NCBI GenBank assembly: GCA_965216135.1
Contig: CBDCFL010000024.1
Span: forward strand, 62,001-126,000
Direction: 5' to 3'
Source of the DNA: CBDCFL01 sp965216135
GTDB taxonomy: Bacteria; Pseudomonadota; Alphaproteobacteria; Rhodobacterales; Rhodobacteraceae
DNA: 64,000 bases
Shown: one piece after another, positions 37,955-47,067 of the stretch
Layout of the letters: the number at the start of each line of letters is the position of its first letter
How positions within the stretch are numbered: the first letter of the stretch is position 1
Program-made: the position numbers and the translations under genes
The notes under the pieces: model-generated
Database searches by the model: none
What the model was told of the DNA's origin: nothing
Seen by the model: the letters and a program-made list of their open reading frames with translations, nothing else

Positions 37955-38689
37955 TTAGAAATAGCTGCGCACCAGCGCGCTGGAAACCAGCGTCCAGCCA
38001 TCGGCCACGACGAAAAATGCCAGCTTGAACGGCAAGGCAACCATTGCTGGTGGCACCATCATCATGCCCATCGACATCAGTACCGCCGCGACGACGAGAT
38101 CAATGATCAGAAACGGCAGGAATATCAGAAATCCGATCTGAAAGGCGCGCTCAATCTCGCTCAGCAGAAACGAAGGCACAAGGATCGACAAGGGCGCGCC
38201 GGGTTCGAGAACGCGCAATTGCGCATCATCGGCATGGCGAAGTGCTGCCAGTTCGTCGTAAGTGCCTGCATCGGTCCGTGCCGCCATAAACTCACGAAAC
38301 GGCTGGATGGCGCGCGTTGCGGCTTCTTCGATTTGCAAAGCGCCCGTTGACAGGGGCTGCAGGCCCTCGACCCAGGCACGTTCAAAAACCGGCTCCATCA
38401 CAAAGAATGTCAGAAACAGCGACAGGCTGATGATCAGCATTCCCGGCGGCGACTGCTGTAATCCGATGGCTTGACGCAGGATCGACAAGACTGTCACGAC
38501 GAACGGGAAACAGGTGATCATCACCAGCAGGCCGGGCACGATGCTCAACAATGTGATCACCGCAATCAGCCCGATGCTGGTCTGGGTCAGCGAGGTCTGA
38601 TCACCGAAATCAAGCGTCAGTTCCTGTGCCGCAACCGGCGCTGTGCAGGCCATGCAGATGGCCGCGATGAGCAGGGCAAACAGCGGCAT
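37955..38689 (-). CDS. fliP: Flagellar export gate protein FliP
   Basis: A 244-residue core component of the flagellar type III export gate. It has a cleavable-type signal sequence (MPLFALLIAAICMACTAPVA), then FliP signatures LLSIVPGLLVMITCFPFVVT, SILRQAIGLQQSPPG, FFVMEPVF, LSEIERAFQIGFLIFLPFLI and VVAAVLMSMGMMMVPP. The ATG at 38689 gives normal family length and a proper signal; a longer frame exists to a TTG at 38743. It appears intact and is last in the fliF-fliH-fliN-fliP unit. Confidence 0.92.
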   Translation of the reverse strand: MPLFALLIAAICMACTAPVAAQELTLDFGDQTSLTQTSIGLIAVITLLSIVPGLLVMITCFPFVVTVLSILRQAIGLQQSPPGMLIISLSLFLTFFVMEPVFERAWVEGLQPLSTGALQIEEAATRAIQPFREFMAARTDAGTYDELAALRHADDAQLRVLEPGAPLSILVPSFLLSEIERAFQIGFLIFLPFLIIDLVVAAVLMSMGMMMVPPAMVALPFKLAFFVVADGWTLVSSALVRSYF

Positions 38690-38882
38690 TCCTGTTCGCT
38701 TGAAGGGCCATTGGCGGATCGCACTTGGGATGGCCCCGTGCAAAGACTGCGGCCATGCGCGCCGTACATCTGGACTGGAGTTTGCCAGGCAGGGGGTCGG
38801 CGATCCGGCCTTTGGTGCATCCCGAACCTCGGGCGGCCAGCCGCGCGGGGGGAATTGCCACGGCGATCTGGGTGGGTTTGTG
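38690..38882. other. 193-bp gap between fliN and fliP
   Basis: Open frames exist on the minus strand but their translations are Arg/Pro/Ser-rich and unlike proteins of flagellar clusters. No fliO-like membrane protein is seen. Nothing is annotated here. Confidence 0.4.
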
Positions 38883-39176
38883 TCACAGGCCCTGCTTAAG
38901 CTCGGCCACCTCTGTCAGACGCACGGCCAGTTTGCCTGCATCTTCGCCGTCAAGCTCCTGCAACTCGCCACGCGCGATCAACCGGTCGCCGACATAGAGC
39001 TCGACCGGGTCGTCGATCTTTTGCTCCAGTTGCAGCACGCTGTCCTTTTTGAGCGCCAGAAGATCGGCCACCAGCGGACGCGCGGTGCCCACCGAAACGG
39101 TTATTTCCACCGGCACCTGGGTGAACGGGTTGTCCGGTGAGGTTGGGGCGGCGGTCCCGTCGGGTTTGTTATCCAT
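38883..39176 (-). CDS. fliN: Flagellar motor switch protein FliN
   Basis: A 97-residue C-ring protein with one SpoA domain: PVEITVSVGTARPLVADLLA, LKKDSVLQLEQKIDDPVELY, VGDRLIARGELQ and a C-terminus ending RLTEVAEL. FliN works with FliG/FliM in rotor switching and docks FliH. The ATG 39176 overlaps the end of fliH by 8 bases, so the genes are translationally coupled. No damage seen. Confidence 0.92.
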   Translation of the reverse strand: MDNKPDGTAAPTSPDNPFTQVPVEITVSVGTARPLVADLLALKKDSVLQLEQKIDDPVELYVGDRLIARGELQELDGEDAGKLAVRLTEVAELKQGL

Positions 39177-39774
39177 AGGCTTGCGTCCTTTTTTCCGTCT
39201 GATAAAGCGCATCGAGTGCGGCGATGATGCGATCCGTCGCCGCGCTCAGATCGATCCGGCGCTCCAGTTTGCCGCCGCGTATCAGCGCCTGGCCGACACC
39301 AAGGCTCGGCTCTTCGGTCAGTTGCAGCGGGATGACGGTATTTTCGGCGATGAGCGGCTCGATCAGGTGGGCGCAGCCCGGGGGCACGAGCAGATCGATT
39401 TTTGTGTCCAGGCATTGTTCGGCCAGCGCCATCAGCTCTTCCACGACCATCGGCATCAGGCTTTGGGCGGCGATCCGGGGGACGAATTTGTGGATCAGAT
39501 CCTCAAGCAAAGGTTCAAACGCGCGCATCACATGGGCGCGGGCTTCGTGAAAGGTAAATCCCAGATCCTGAAGGTTGCGGGCAAATTCCGCCGAAATTCG
39601 CTTATGGGCTTCGGTTTCGGCGCGCACGGCATCGTCCCATCCGGCACTGTAGCCGGTTTCATAGGAGGCCTGCGCGCGGGCATCGGCCTGGTCCGATGTC
39701 AGGCCCGCGCCGCCTGCGCCCGCGGAATGGGGACCCGCGTTCGCAAATTCTTCTAGAAAGGTGATCCCCGCCAT
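39169..39774 (-). CDS. fliH: FliH-like flagellar export protein
   Basis: A 201-residue acidic protein located exactly where FliH lies in Rhodobacterales clusters, between fliF (2-bp gap) and fliN (overlap). Start ATG 39774 (MAGITFLEEFANAG). The N-terminal half is helical (YETGYSAGWDDAVRAETEAH), and the C-terminal half (IDLLVPPGCAHLIEPLI, GVGQALIRGGKLERRIDL) resembles the FliH/SctL C-domain that binds the FliI ATPase. Sequence similarity of this family is low, so context carries much of the call. Confidence 0.75.
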   Translation of the reverse strand: MAGITFLEEFANAGPHSAGAGGAGLTSDQADARAQASYETGYSAGWDDAVRAETEAHKRISAEFARNLQDLGFTFHEARAHVMRAFEPLLEDLIHKFVPRIAAQSLMPMVVEELMALAEQCLDTKIDLLVPPGCAHLIEPLIAENTVIPLQLTEEPSLGVGQALIRGGKLERRIDLSAATDRIIAALDALYQTEKRTQAYG

Positions 39775-39776
39775 GC

Positions 39777-41534
39777 TCAGACCCGCTCTGCGTCGTCCTG
39801 CATCCAATTCTGCAGAATTTCGACAGTTTCATCCTGGCGGTCTTCGATCATGTCGCGGAGCCGATCCACCGGGTTGACCTGGGGGATACCGGCCCCGCTG
39901 TCCAACGGCGGAATGGCCACCTGCTGCATGGGCATCATCGGCAATGGGGGTGCCTGCGGGATGTCACCATCGCCGCCTAAGTCGGCGGCTATCGGCACGG
40001 GCATTATCTCCAGCGCGCCGGACTCGACTGCATTATCGACGCCTTGGGCGGGCAACTGGACCGGCCCGGTGTTCGATGGTCCGCCAACAGGTGCCGGCAG
40101 GCCGGGATAGCTGGGCGCGCGCGCAAATAGCGGACGCAGAACAAAAAGACCCAGGACAATGGTTACAATCGCCAGCACGGCGACCTGAATAAGCCGCATG
40201 ACATCCAGATTGAGCGACTGGACAAGGGAGGGCGCGACAACTTCTTGCGAAAATTCCGGCAGGCTGAGTTGCATGGATTTTATCGTCAGGCTATCGCCGC
40301 GCGGAGCGTCATATCCGATTGCCGAGGCGACCAGATCATGCAACGCGGCAAGTTCTTCGTCGCTGCGCGGTGCCCAGTTTTGCGCGCCGGTTGCCGGATC
40401 GGTCGAGGTGATCCCATCCACCAGCACGGCCACCGAAATACGCCTGATCGCGCCGGGTGTTCGCAATATCTCGCGGCGCGTTTCGGAGACTTCGTAATTG
40501 ACAACTTCGCGGGTCTTGCTGTTTTGGCTGGTCGAGTTTTGCCCCGCACCTGAACCGTCGCCTTCCGGCAAATTCGAGGCAACCGTGACGCCGCCGCTGC
40601 CGCTGTCGCTGGCTGTGTCGGTGCTTTCTTCGGTCTCCGAGCTGATCGCAACGCGGCCTTCGGGGTCAAAGCGGCGCTCGATTATTTCCTCGCGCTCGGT
40701 CACGGTTTCGACGTTGACCTCGACAATCGCGTTGCCGACGCCGACGCGGGCCTCAAGCAAACGCTCGACGTTGCGCTTCAACTCGGCCGCCCGGTCCAGC
40801 GATCCGGCTTTACCCGAGGCGCCCTGATCGGCGCCAATTACCGACCCTGTGCGCCCGTCGATCACCGCCACATCGTCGGGCGACAATCCGGCCACGGCGG
40901 ATGCGACCAGATATCGCATAGCCTGCGCATTCGCGGCTGTTAGCTGACCTGCAGAGCTGATCGCCGTGACCGAGGCCGACCCGGTTACCGCAGGACGGAC
41001 TGGCACCGTCAGCGTGTTGGCAATATGAACCCGCGCCGAGCGAATATGGGTTCCGGACTGAATGGTTCGCGCCAGTTCACCTTCTTTGGCGCGCCAATAT
41101 GCGGCATCGAACATCTGCGCGGTGGTGCCAAAACCCGAGAGCGTATCGAGCAATTCATAGCCCTGGCCGCTCATCATCGGCAGACCGTCAGCAGCCAGTG
41201 TCATGCGCAGCTGATCGCGCTTGGTCACATCGACCAGAATCGAGCCGCCACGAATTTCGTAGGCCACGCCCTGTTGTTCTATTGCGCGCACAACTTCGCC
41301 GGCGCTGTCGGGTTCAAGCCCGGAATACAGAAGAGAGTAGCTTGGAGCGCTGATCAGCCGGGCCAGGCTGGTAACGGTGGCGACAACGGCCAGAACCGCC
41401 AATAGCGCGACAATTCTGCGCCGTCCGTCCAGCGCCATCCACAAAGAGATCAATTGCTGCAATTGGGGTGACCCCGCGACCGAGAGCGTTCTGCCCGTTC
41501 CTTGGGGTCTTCGATGCCCCATCTGACTTAACAT
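39777..41534 (-). CDS. fliF: Flagellar MS-ring protein FliF
   Basis: A 585-residue membrane protein that forms the MS ring. TM1 at about residues 40-60 (IVALLAVLAVVATVTSLARL), then the YscJ/FliF ring-building domains (YSLLYSGLEPDSAGEVV, GGSILVDVTKRDQLRMTLAA, GYELLD, ARTIQSGTHIRSARVHIA), a long variable loop, TM2 at about residues 440-460, and a C-terminal FliG-binding tail (VDRLRDMIEDRQDETVEILQ). Start MLSQMGHRRP at 41534 or ATG 41522. It looks intact, but IS-D copy 2 sits 7 bp upstream, replacing its native promoter region. Confidence 0.93.
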   Translation of the reverse strand: MLSQMGHRRPQGTGRTLSVAGSPQLQQLISLWMALDGRRRIVALLAVLAVVATVTSLARLISAPSYSLLYSGLEPDSAGEVVRAIEQQGVAYEIRGGSILVDVTKRDQLRMTLAADGLPMMSGQGYELLDTLSGFGTTAQMFDAAYWRAKEGELARTIQSGTHIRSARVHIANTLTVPVRPAVTGSASVTAISSAGQLTAANAQAMRYLVASAVAGLSPDDVAVIDGRTGSVIGADQGASGKAGSLDRAAELKRNVERLLEARVGVGNAIVEVNVETVTEREEIIERRFDPEGRVAISSETEESTDTASDSGSGGVTVASNLPEGDGSGAGQNSTSQNSKTREVVNYEVSETRREILRTPGAIRRISVAVLVDGITSTDPATGAQNWAPRSDEELAALHDLVASAIGYDAPRGDSLTIKSMQLSLPEFSQEVVAPSLVQSLNLDVMRLIQVAVLAIVTIVLGLFVLRPLFARAPSYPGLPAPVGGPSNTGPVQLPAQGVDNAVESGALEIMPVPIAADLGGDGDIPQAPPLPMMPMQQVAIPPLDSGAGIPQVNPVDRLRDMIEDRQDETVEILQNWMQDDAERV

Positions 41535-41542
41535 TCGGTTAG
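41528..41542. promoter_or_regulatory. CtrA-like box TTAA-N7-TTAG at the IS-D junction
   Basis: TTAACATTCGGTTAG lies between fliF and fliL. The final TA is the target site of IS-D copy 2, and the element supplies a G that keeps the motif. CtrA-controlled flagellar promoters are known in alphaproteobacteria; function here is inferred. Confidence 0.4.
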
Positions 41543-42380
41543 GGCTTGTTGACGTTTAGGGATTCCCAAATCGGCTGATGACTGATTCAAGGTTGCAAAC
41601 AGAGGAGAGCAGCCTTGATCCGCACAGTTCTGACCGACGCCCAATGGGCTGTCATCGCACCGCACTGCCTTGGCCGGGAATGCGACCCCGGTCGCACCGG
41701 CCCTGACCCGCGCCGGTTTGTCGAGGCAGTTCTCTGGATCTCGCGGACCGGATGCCCCTGGCGCGACCTGCCGGAAGAGTTCGGGCGCTGGAACAGCGTG
41801 TTCAAGCGCTTCCGAAGGTGGGTGAGGGCCGACGCTTTCTATCGTATGTTCAGGGTATTAGCCGAAGATGCAGACTTCGAATACACGATGATCGACGGTA
41901 GTATCGTCAAAGTCCACCGACACGGTCAGGGCGCAAAAGGGGGACTCAAAGCCAAGCCATCGGACGCTCTCGCGGCGGGATAACGACAAAGATCATGGCT
42001 CTGACGGACGCGCTCGGCAATCTGATCGACTTCCGCCTTCTGCCCGGTCAGGCGCATGACCTGCGGGGTACCGCCGCACTGATCGAGGGCCCCACCTGCG
42101 ACCAGTTTCTCGCCGACCGTGCCTTCGACGCGAACTGGCTGCGCGAAGCGCTGACCAGTGCCGGGATCGAGCCGGTAATCCCTCCAAAATCAAACCGCCG
42201 CTTCCCGGCGGAGTTCGACCGCCACACCTACAAATGGCGTCACCTGGTCGAAAACTTCTTCGGAAAGCTGAAGGAATACAGAGGGATCGCAATGCGTTCC
42301 TGCAAAACAGATGACAGCTTCAAAGCATTCATCTCGCTTGCTGCAATCGTCATTCAAACACGATGAACGTCAACACCCCC
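41542..42380 (+). mobile_element. IS-D copy 2 (IS5/IS427-like, 839 bp) between fliF and fliL
   Basis: Flanked by TA (41540-41541 and 42381-42382). Nearly identical to copy 1 (one seen difference: CCC for CTC at 42090-42092, Pro for Leu). Inserted in the short divergent promoter region of fliF and fliL. Confidence 0.92.
41615..42366 (+). CDS. IS5-family transposase of IS-D copy 2 (orfAB, -1 frameshift)
   Basis: Same two-frame arrangement as copy 1, TTG start, slippery AAAAGGGGG at 41935-41943 and complete DDE motifs. One substitution (IEGPTCDQF versus IEGLTCDQF) lies close before the second catalytic Asp and could affect activity. Confidence 0.88.
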
Positions 42381-42434
42381 TAGCTAACTCAGCGTATCAA
42401 AAAAATAATCGAAACCCGCACGGACATCGCGCAT

Positions 42435-42932
42435 ATGGCCGAAGATGCCGAAGAACTCGACGGTACCGAGCCAAAAAAGAAATCCAAAAAGGGCCTTCTT
42501 TTTGGCATGTTGCTGGCTCTGATACTGGGTGGCGGCGGGTTTTATGCGGTCTATTCGGGCTTGGTTCTGGGTAGCGAAGCGGCAGGCCATAGCGCCGAGT
42601 CCGATCAAGCAGACAAAAGCATGCCGTTGCCGGATGTGGTATTCGTGCCGGTCCAACCGCTGGTCATAAATGTAGGTGCCAACGGGGCGCAACGGTTTCT
42701 GCGGTTTCAGGCCCAGATCGAAGTTCGCCGCTCTGCCGAGCAGGAGGTGCTCGATGTCATGCCAAGAATTGTCGATGTGCTGAACGGCTATTTGCGCGCG
42801 GTGGACCTGTCGGAATTGCAAGAGCGCGCCGCTCTGGTGCGCCTGCGCGCGCAGACGCTGCGCCGCGTGCAGGTGGTTACCGGCGAAGGCCGGGTTCGCG
42901 ATCTGCTGATCATGGAATTTGTTTTGAATTAA
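42435..42932 (+). CDS. fliL: Flagellar basal-body protein FliL
   Basis: A 165-residue single-span membrane protein: cytoplasmic lysine-rich N-terminus, TM at about residues 20-40 (GLLFGMLLALILGGGGFYAV), periplasmic domain with VQPLVINVGANGAQRFLRFQ and AEQEVLDVMPRIVDVLNGYL, and C-terminus VRDLLIMEFVLN. FliL surrounds the stator and supports torque. It leads the fliL-motE-motA unit, with IS-D copy 2 52 bp upstream. A second FliL-like gene lies at 54856. Confidence 0.92.
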   Translation: MAEDAEELDGTEPKKKSKKGLLFGMLLALILGGGGFYAVYSGLVLGSEAAGHSAESDQADKSMPLPDVVFVPVQPLVINVGANGAQRFLRFQAQIEVRRSAEQEVLDVMPRIVDVLNGYLRAVDLSELQERAALVRLRAQTLRRVQVVTGEGRVRDLLIMEFVLN

Positions 42933-42941
42933 GGGTGAGAC

Positions 42942-43328
42942 ATGGACCTTGTTGCAGATTTCCTGCTGCTTGCAGGCGCATTGGCCGCAACCGCTTATTG
43001 CGTTGTGCTGTCACGCAGGTTGCGCCGCTTCACCGATCTTGAAAAAGGCGTCGGTGGCGCGATTGCGGTGCTTTCGGCGCAGGTCGATGACATGACCAAA
43101 ACGCTCAAATCCGCACAGGTTTCGGCGGTCGGTTCGACCAAGTCACTGTCTGAACTGACCGAACGCGCCGAAGGTGCGGCCAAAAGGCTGGAACTGTTGG
43201 TTGCTGCGATGCACGATCTTCCCGAGCCTGCACCGCGGCGCGAACCGCCGCCGCCTCAGCCAGAGCCAACGCCGGAGACCGGCCTGTTCCAGAGCCAGCG
43301 CAGACCAGTGCAGGAGGCGGCACAATGA
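42942..43328 (+). CDS. Small flagellar-cluster membrane protein (DUF6468-like)
   Basis: A 128-residue protein: N-terminal membrane anchor (residues 5-24, DFLLLAGALAATAYCVVLSR), a coiled-coil middle (VLSAQVDDMTKTLKSAQ) and a proline-rich tail. It lies 9 bp after fliL and overlaps motE by 4 bases. Proteins of this kind are constant neighbours of fliL in Rhodobacterales; their role is unknown. Confidence 0.7.
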   Translation: MDLVADFLLLAGALAATAYCVVLSRRLRRFTDLEKGVGGAIAVLSAQVDDMTKTLKSAQVSAVGSTKSLSELTERAEGAAKRLELLVAAMHDLPEPAPRREPPPPQPEPTPETGLFQSQRRPVQEAAQ

Positions 43329-43939
43329 CTGACACTCCAGCCAAAACCGCGGGTGTGGCGCGCCGGAAATGGACAAATGGCCGCGGCGCTCTGGTGTTGA
43401 TCGCGGTGCTGTTCGCCGCCTCTGCCGCGATTCGTCTGGGCACCGGCGCCGGGCCGGCCATCGCCAAGGAAGTCACCGCATTGAAAGACCGTGTCGTACC
43501 TCAACCGGTGCCTGCACAATGCGCGGTTCCCGACGACATCGCCGCCATCATGGCGGCGCTTCAATCCAGGCAAGACACCCTGGATCAAAAGGAAAACCAG
43601 CTTCTGACGCTTGAGCAATCGCTGGGTCTGGCCAGAACGCAGATTGAGGCGAATCTGATCAGGCTGGAAAAGGCCGAAAACGAACTTAGCGCGACGATCT
43701 CGGCAACCAAAGAGGCCGCCGAAAGTGATCTGGCGCGTCTAACCGCAGTGTATGAGAACATGAAGCCCAAGGATGCCGCGAGCCTATTTGGCACGATGGA
43801 CCCCGAATTCGCCGCCGGTTTCATCGGCAGAATGCGCCCCGATGCCGCCGCCAAGATTATGACCGGGCTAGACCCGGACACGGCATATACGATCAGCGTG
43901 ATACTTGCTGGCCGCAACGCCGATTCCCCAGGCGAATAG
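43325..43939 (+). CDS. motE: MotE-like flagellar chaperone
   Basis: A 204-residue protein with an N-terminal membrane segment (GALVLIAVLFAASAAIRLG), two cysteine-poor coiled-coil stretches (DTLDQKENQLLTLEQSLG) and a C-terminal MgtE-N-like helical domain (NMKPKDAASLFGTMDPEFAA, GFIGRMRPDAAAKIMTGLDP). MotE-type periplasmic proteins help MotC/stator assembly in alphaproteobacteria. Start ATG 43325 overlaps the previous stop. Confidence 0.78.
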   Translation: MTDTPAKTAGVARRKWTNGRGALVLIAVLFAASAAIRLGTGAGPAIAKEVTALKDRVVPQPVPAQCAVPDDIAAIMAALQSRQDTLDQKENQLLTLEQSLGLARTQIEANLIRLEKAENELSATISATKEAAESDLARLTAVYENMKPKDAASLFGTMDPEFAAGFIGRMRPDAAAKIMTGLDPDTAYTISVILAGRNADSPGE

Positions 43940-44013
43940 AGCGCTGTTGCGTCTTTTTTAACCCTGATTTGCCAATATGGACCCGGGAAGCAGCCCTTAA
44001 AGGACGGTGCGCG

Positions 44014-44880
44014 GTGATCGGAATTGTCGGCATTCTAATGATTTTTGTCATGGTCTTCGGTGGCTATCTGGCCGCCGGCGGCAAAATGGGGATCATCCTG
44101 AAATCACTGCCCTACGAAATCACGATTATCTGCGGCGCAGCGGCGGGCACCTTTGTGATCGCCAACGACATGGCGGCGATCAAGCACACAGTCAAGGACG
44201 TCGGCAAAGTCTTCAAAGGCCCGAAATGGAACGCAGTGGATTACCGCGACCTGTTGTGCCTGTTGTTTGAACTGATCCGCATCGCGCGAGCAAACCCCGT
44301 CGCACTGGAAGAACATATCGAAGACCCTGAAGGCTCTGCAATTTTTTCGCGTTACGAAAAGATAATGACTGACCGTGAGGCCATTGAAATTATCTGCGAC
44401 ACCCTGCGTTCGGCGTCGATGAATTATGACGATCCGCATCAGGTCGAAGAAGTGCTGGAAAAACGCATGGAGGCCAATCTTCATCACGCCATGCATTCCA
44501 GCCATGCGCTGCAGACGGTGGCCGACGGGTTGCCCGCCCTCGGCATTGTGGCTGCCGTGCTCGGTGTGATCAAGACCATGGGCTCGATCGACCAGCCGCC
44601 GGAAATTCTGGGCAAAATGATTGGCGGCGCGCTTGTCGGCACGTTCTTGGGTGTTTTTCTGGCCTATGGGCTGGTCGGGCCCTTTGCCAGCAAAGTCAAA
44701 TCGGTCATCGAAGAGGATAGCCATTTCTATCAGCTGATCCGCGAAGTGCTGGTGGCCAATCTGCACAATCACGCCACCAATATCTGCATAGAAGTCGGGC
44801 GTCAGGATACGCCCGGTCACTGCCGCCCGACATTTTCGGAACTCGAAGAAGCCCTAAAAGAAGTCAAAAATGCTGCATGA
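44014..44880 (+). CDS. motA: Flagellar stator protein MotA
   Basis: A 288-residue proton-channel subunit with four membrane segments: IGIVGILMIFVMVFGGYLAA, LPYEITIICGAAAGTFVIAN, a long cytoplasmic loop containing Arg/Glu residues for FliG contact (DLLCLLFELIRIARANP), then ALGIVAAVLGVIKTMGSI and GALVGTFLGVFLAYGLVGP. GTG start at 44014 with AGGA 9 bases upstream. No motB is present in the window. Its 3' end overlaps the next gene by 4 bases. Confidence 0.93.
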   Translation: MIGIVGILMIFVMVFGGYLAAGGKMGIILKSLPYEITIICGAAAGTFVIANDMAAIKHTVKDVGKVFKGPKWNAVDYRDLLCLLFELIRIARANPVALEEHIEDPEGSAIFSRYEKIMTDREAIEIICDTLRSASMNYDDPHQVEEVLEKRMEANLHHAMHSSHALQTVADGLPALGIVAAVLGVIKTMGSIDQPPEILGKMIGGALVGTFLGVFLAYGLVGPFASKVKSVIEEDSHFYQLIREVLVANLHNHATNICIEVGRQDTPGHCRPTFSELEEALKEVKNAA

Positions 44881-47067
44881 TGCGGTTGGCTGCAATCATA
44901 TTTGTCTTCATTTGCACTTTAGCCGTGCCGGTTCTGGCTGAAACCATCTCGGTGCGTTCGGGTGCGCATTCGGGCTTTACGCGACTGGTCCTGGAATTCT
45001 CGGAACCACATGAATGGCGCTTTGGGCCGGTCGCGGGCGGTTTGGAGTTTCGCACCGACGCGGCGGACATTTCATTTGATCTGGCGGACGTGTTTTCACG
45101 CATAACCGGCCAGCGCATCGCCAGCCTTAGCCAACCCGGACCGGGCCGCCTGCTGTTTGGCCTGGGCTGCAATTGTCACGGCGACGCTTTTGTGATCGGC
45201 GCAAATCAGATTGTCCTGGACATCAAGGATGGAGGCGGCGCGGCCGGGGCGGAATTTTCCATGCGGCTAAGCGAATTGCCGGCTGGCCGAACCTGGGGCC
45301 AGACCACTGCGTCTGCAGCCGATGGCCCAGCAACACGAGCGCCGCGCGGTCTGGTTCCCGAGCTTGGCGGCGTGCTTTGCCGCTCAGGCCAGATCCGCAT
45401 CCAGTGCGCGGTTTTTGAACCCGCCAGGTGGACCACCGCCCGCGCCCGAAGACGCCAGACTGCCCGCGCCGCTGCGGCCAGCCGTGGCGGACACACCGGT
45501 ATTGGATGTGCCGGTCGCGGCCGCGATGCCGACAGAAAACGCACAACCCCCACAGCTTGCATCGGTTGCGCCGGACCCGAGCGTGCCGCCACAACTTGCA
45601 ACAGCCGCGCCGAGTGCAAGCGTGCCTGTGACACCGCCAATGCCAGCCGCCGTTATGCCCGCAATATCGGTCGCGACGCAAAATGCAGAGCCCGAAAAAC
45701 CGCCCGCAAAGACCACGCCACCTTCAACCGGTGACACACGGCAAGGCAGCACCCTGTTCGGCAGCCAGTTTGCCGCGGTCATCGGCTTACCGGTGCCCGG
45801 TCTGATCGCGCAATCCGACGCCAATAGTGATAGGGTCGCTGCGGCACGAGACACGCTGGTGCGGCAATTTCAGCGCGCCGTTGCCCAGGGTCTGTTGGAC
45901 GTGCCTGTTGCGCAGATCGAAGTGCCCACCGCGCGCTCATCCGAGCAGAAGGTCACCACTGCCAGTTCAACGCCCGAAATTCGCGATCCCGGCCCAGCGG
46001 CCAGGGATCACGTGCGCATTGAAACCGCCGCCGACCGCGACGCGCTAGACCCGGTGGCGCGATTGCTGCAGGCAAATGCCGAGCAAAAATGCCCGCCTGC
46101 TGAATGGTTTGACGCCGTCCACTGGGGGCCGGGCCAGGCGAGCCGGGTGTCGCCCGATGATTTGCGCGCGGCATTGGTGGGCGAGTTCGACCGTCCGAAC
46201 GAGCGCGCGGTTCTGGCCCTTGTGAGGCGCTACATCTTCATGGGTTTCGGGCTGGAAGCGCGCCAAGTGTTGGACATTTTCGGCCTCGAGAGCGAGGAAA
46301 GCTGGACATTGCGCGAACTGGCAGTCGCCGTCGATCTGACACCCGAGGTTGACCTGCCGCGTCTGGCCGGCCAGATCGGATGCAAATCCGCCGCCGCGCT
46401 CTGGTCGGTTCTGTCGGACCACGAACTTGCCCGCCACCCCGAGCTTGACAAGAAGTCCCTGCTGCGGACATTTTCCGCGCTGCCTGTGCATCTGCGCAAC
46501 CATCTTGGGCCACCGCTGGCGCAAAGTTTTGTGATTTCCGGGGACCCCGAAACCGCTCTGACCATCCGCAATACAATCGATCGTGCACCGGCGGGTAGTC
46601 GCTCGGCGCTGAGCCTGATCGACGCGCGCCTGGCGCTCAGCGAGGTTGGCGTCGAACAGGCCACGCCGCTCTTGGAAATGGTCGTTGCCGAAGATGGCCC
46701 GGACGCGGCGCTCGCGCTTGCAGAACTGATCGAAAACCGCTCGGCCGCGGGGCTGACCATCGACCGCCAATTGGCAAGTTCCGCCGACGCTCTGGCGGTC
46801 GAATACCGCGGCACAAAGCTCGGCGAGCGCCTGACCAAAGCCGCCATCCGCGCGTTTTCCGTGTCCGGCCAGCCGGAAACCACCTTTGAACGCATCGAGG
46901 ACGCGCTTGAAAATTCAAGCATCTCGCCACTTGAGGCAGAGCTGCTCAGGGCCGAGACGTTCCTGGACAGCGCGTCGCTGGCCAGCGATGTCGATTTTGT
47001 CCGCGTCGCCTTTCGCTTCCCGTTTGCACCAGGGGCCCAGAGCAGCGAATCGCAGGCCGCCAAATTA

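Noticed and set aside
38610..38886. Minus-strand frames between fliN and fliP as fliO
   Set aside because: The translations have no membrane segment and are Arg/Pro-rich, unlike FliO.
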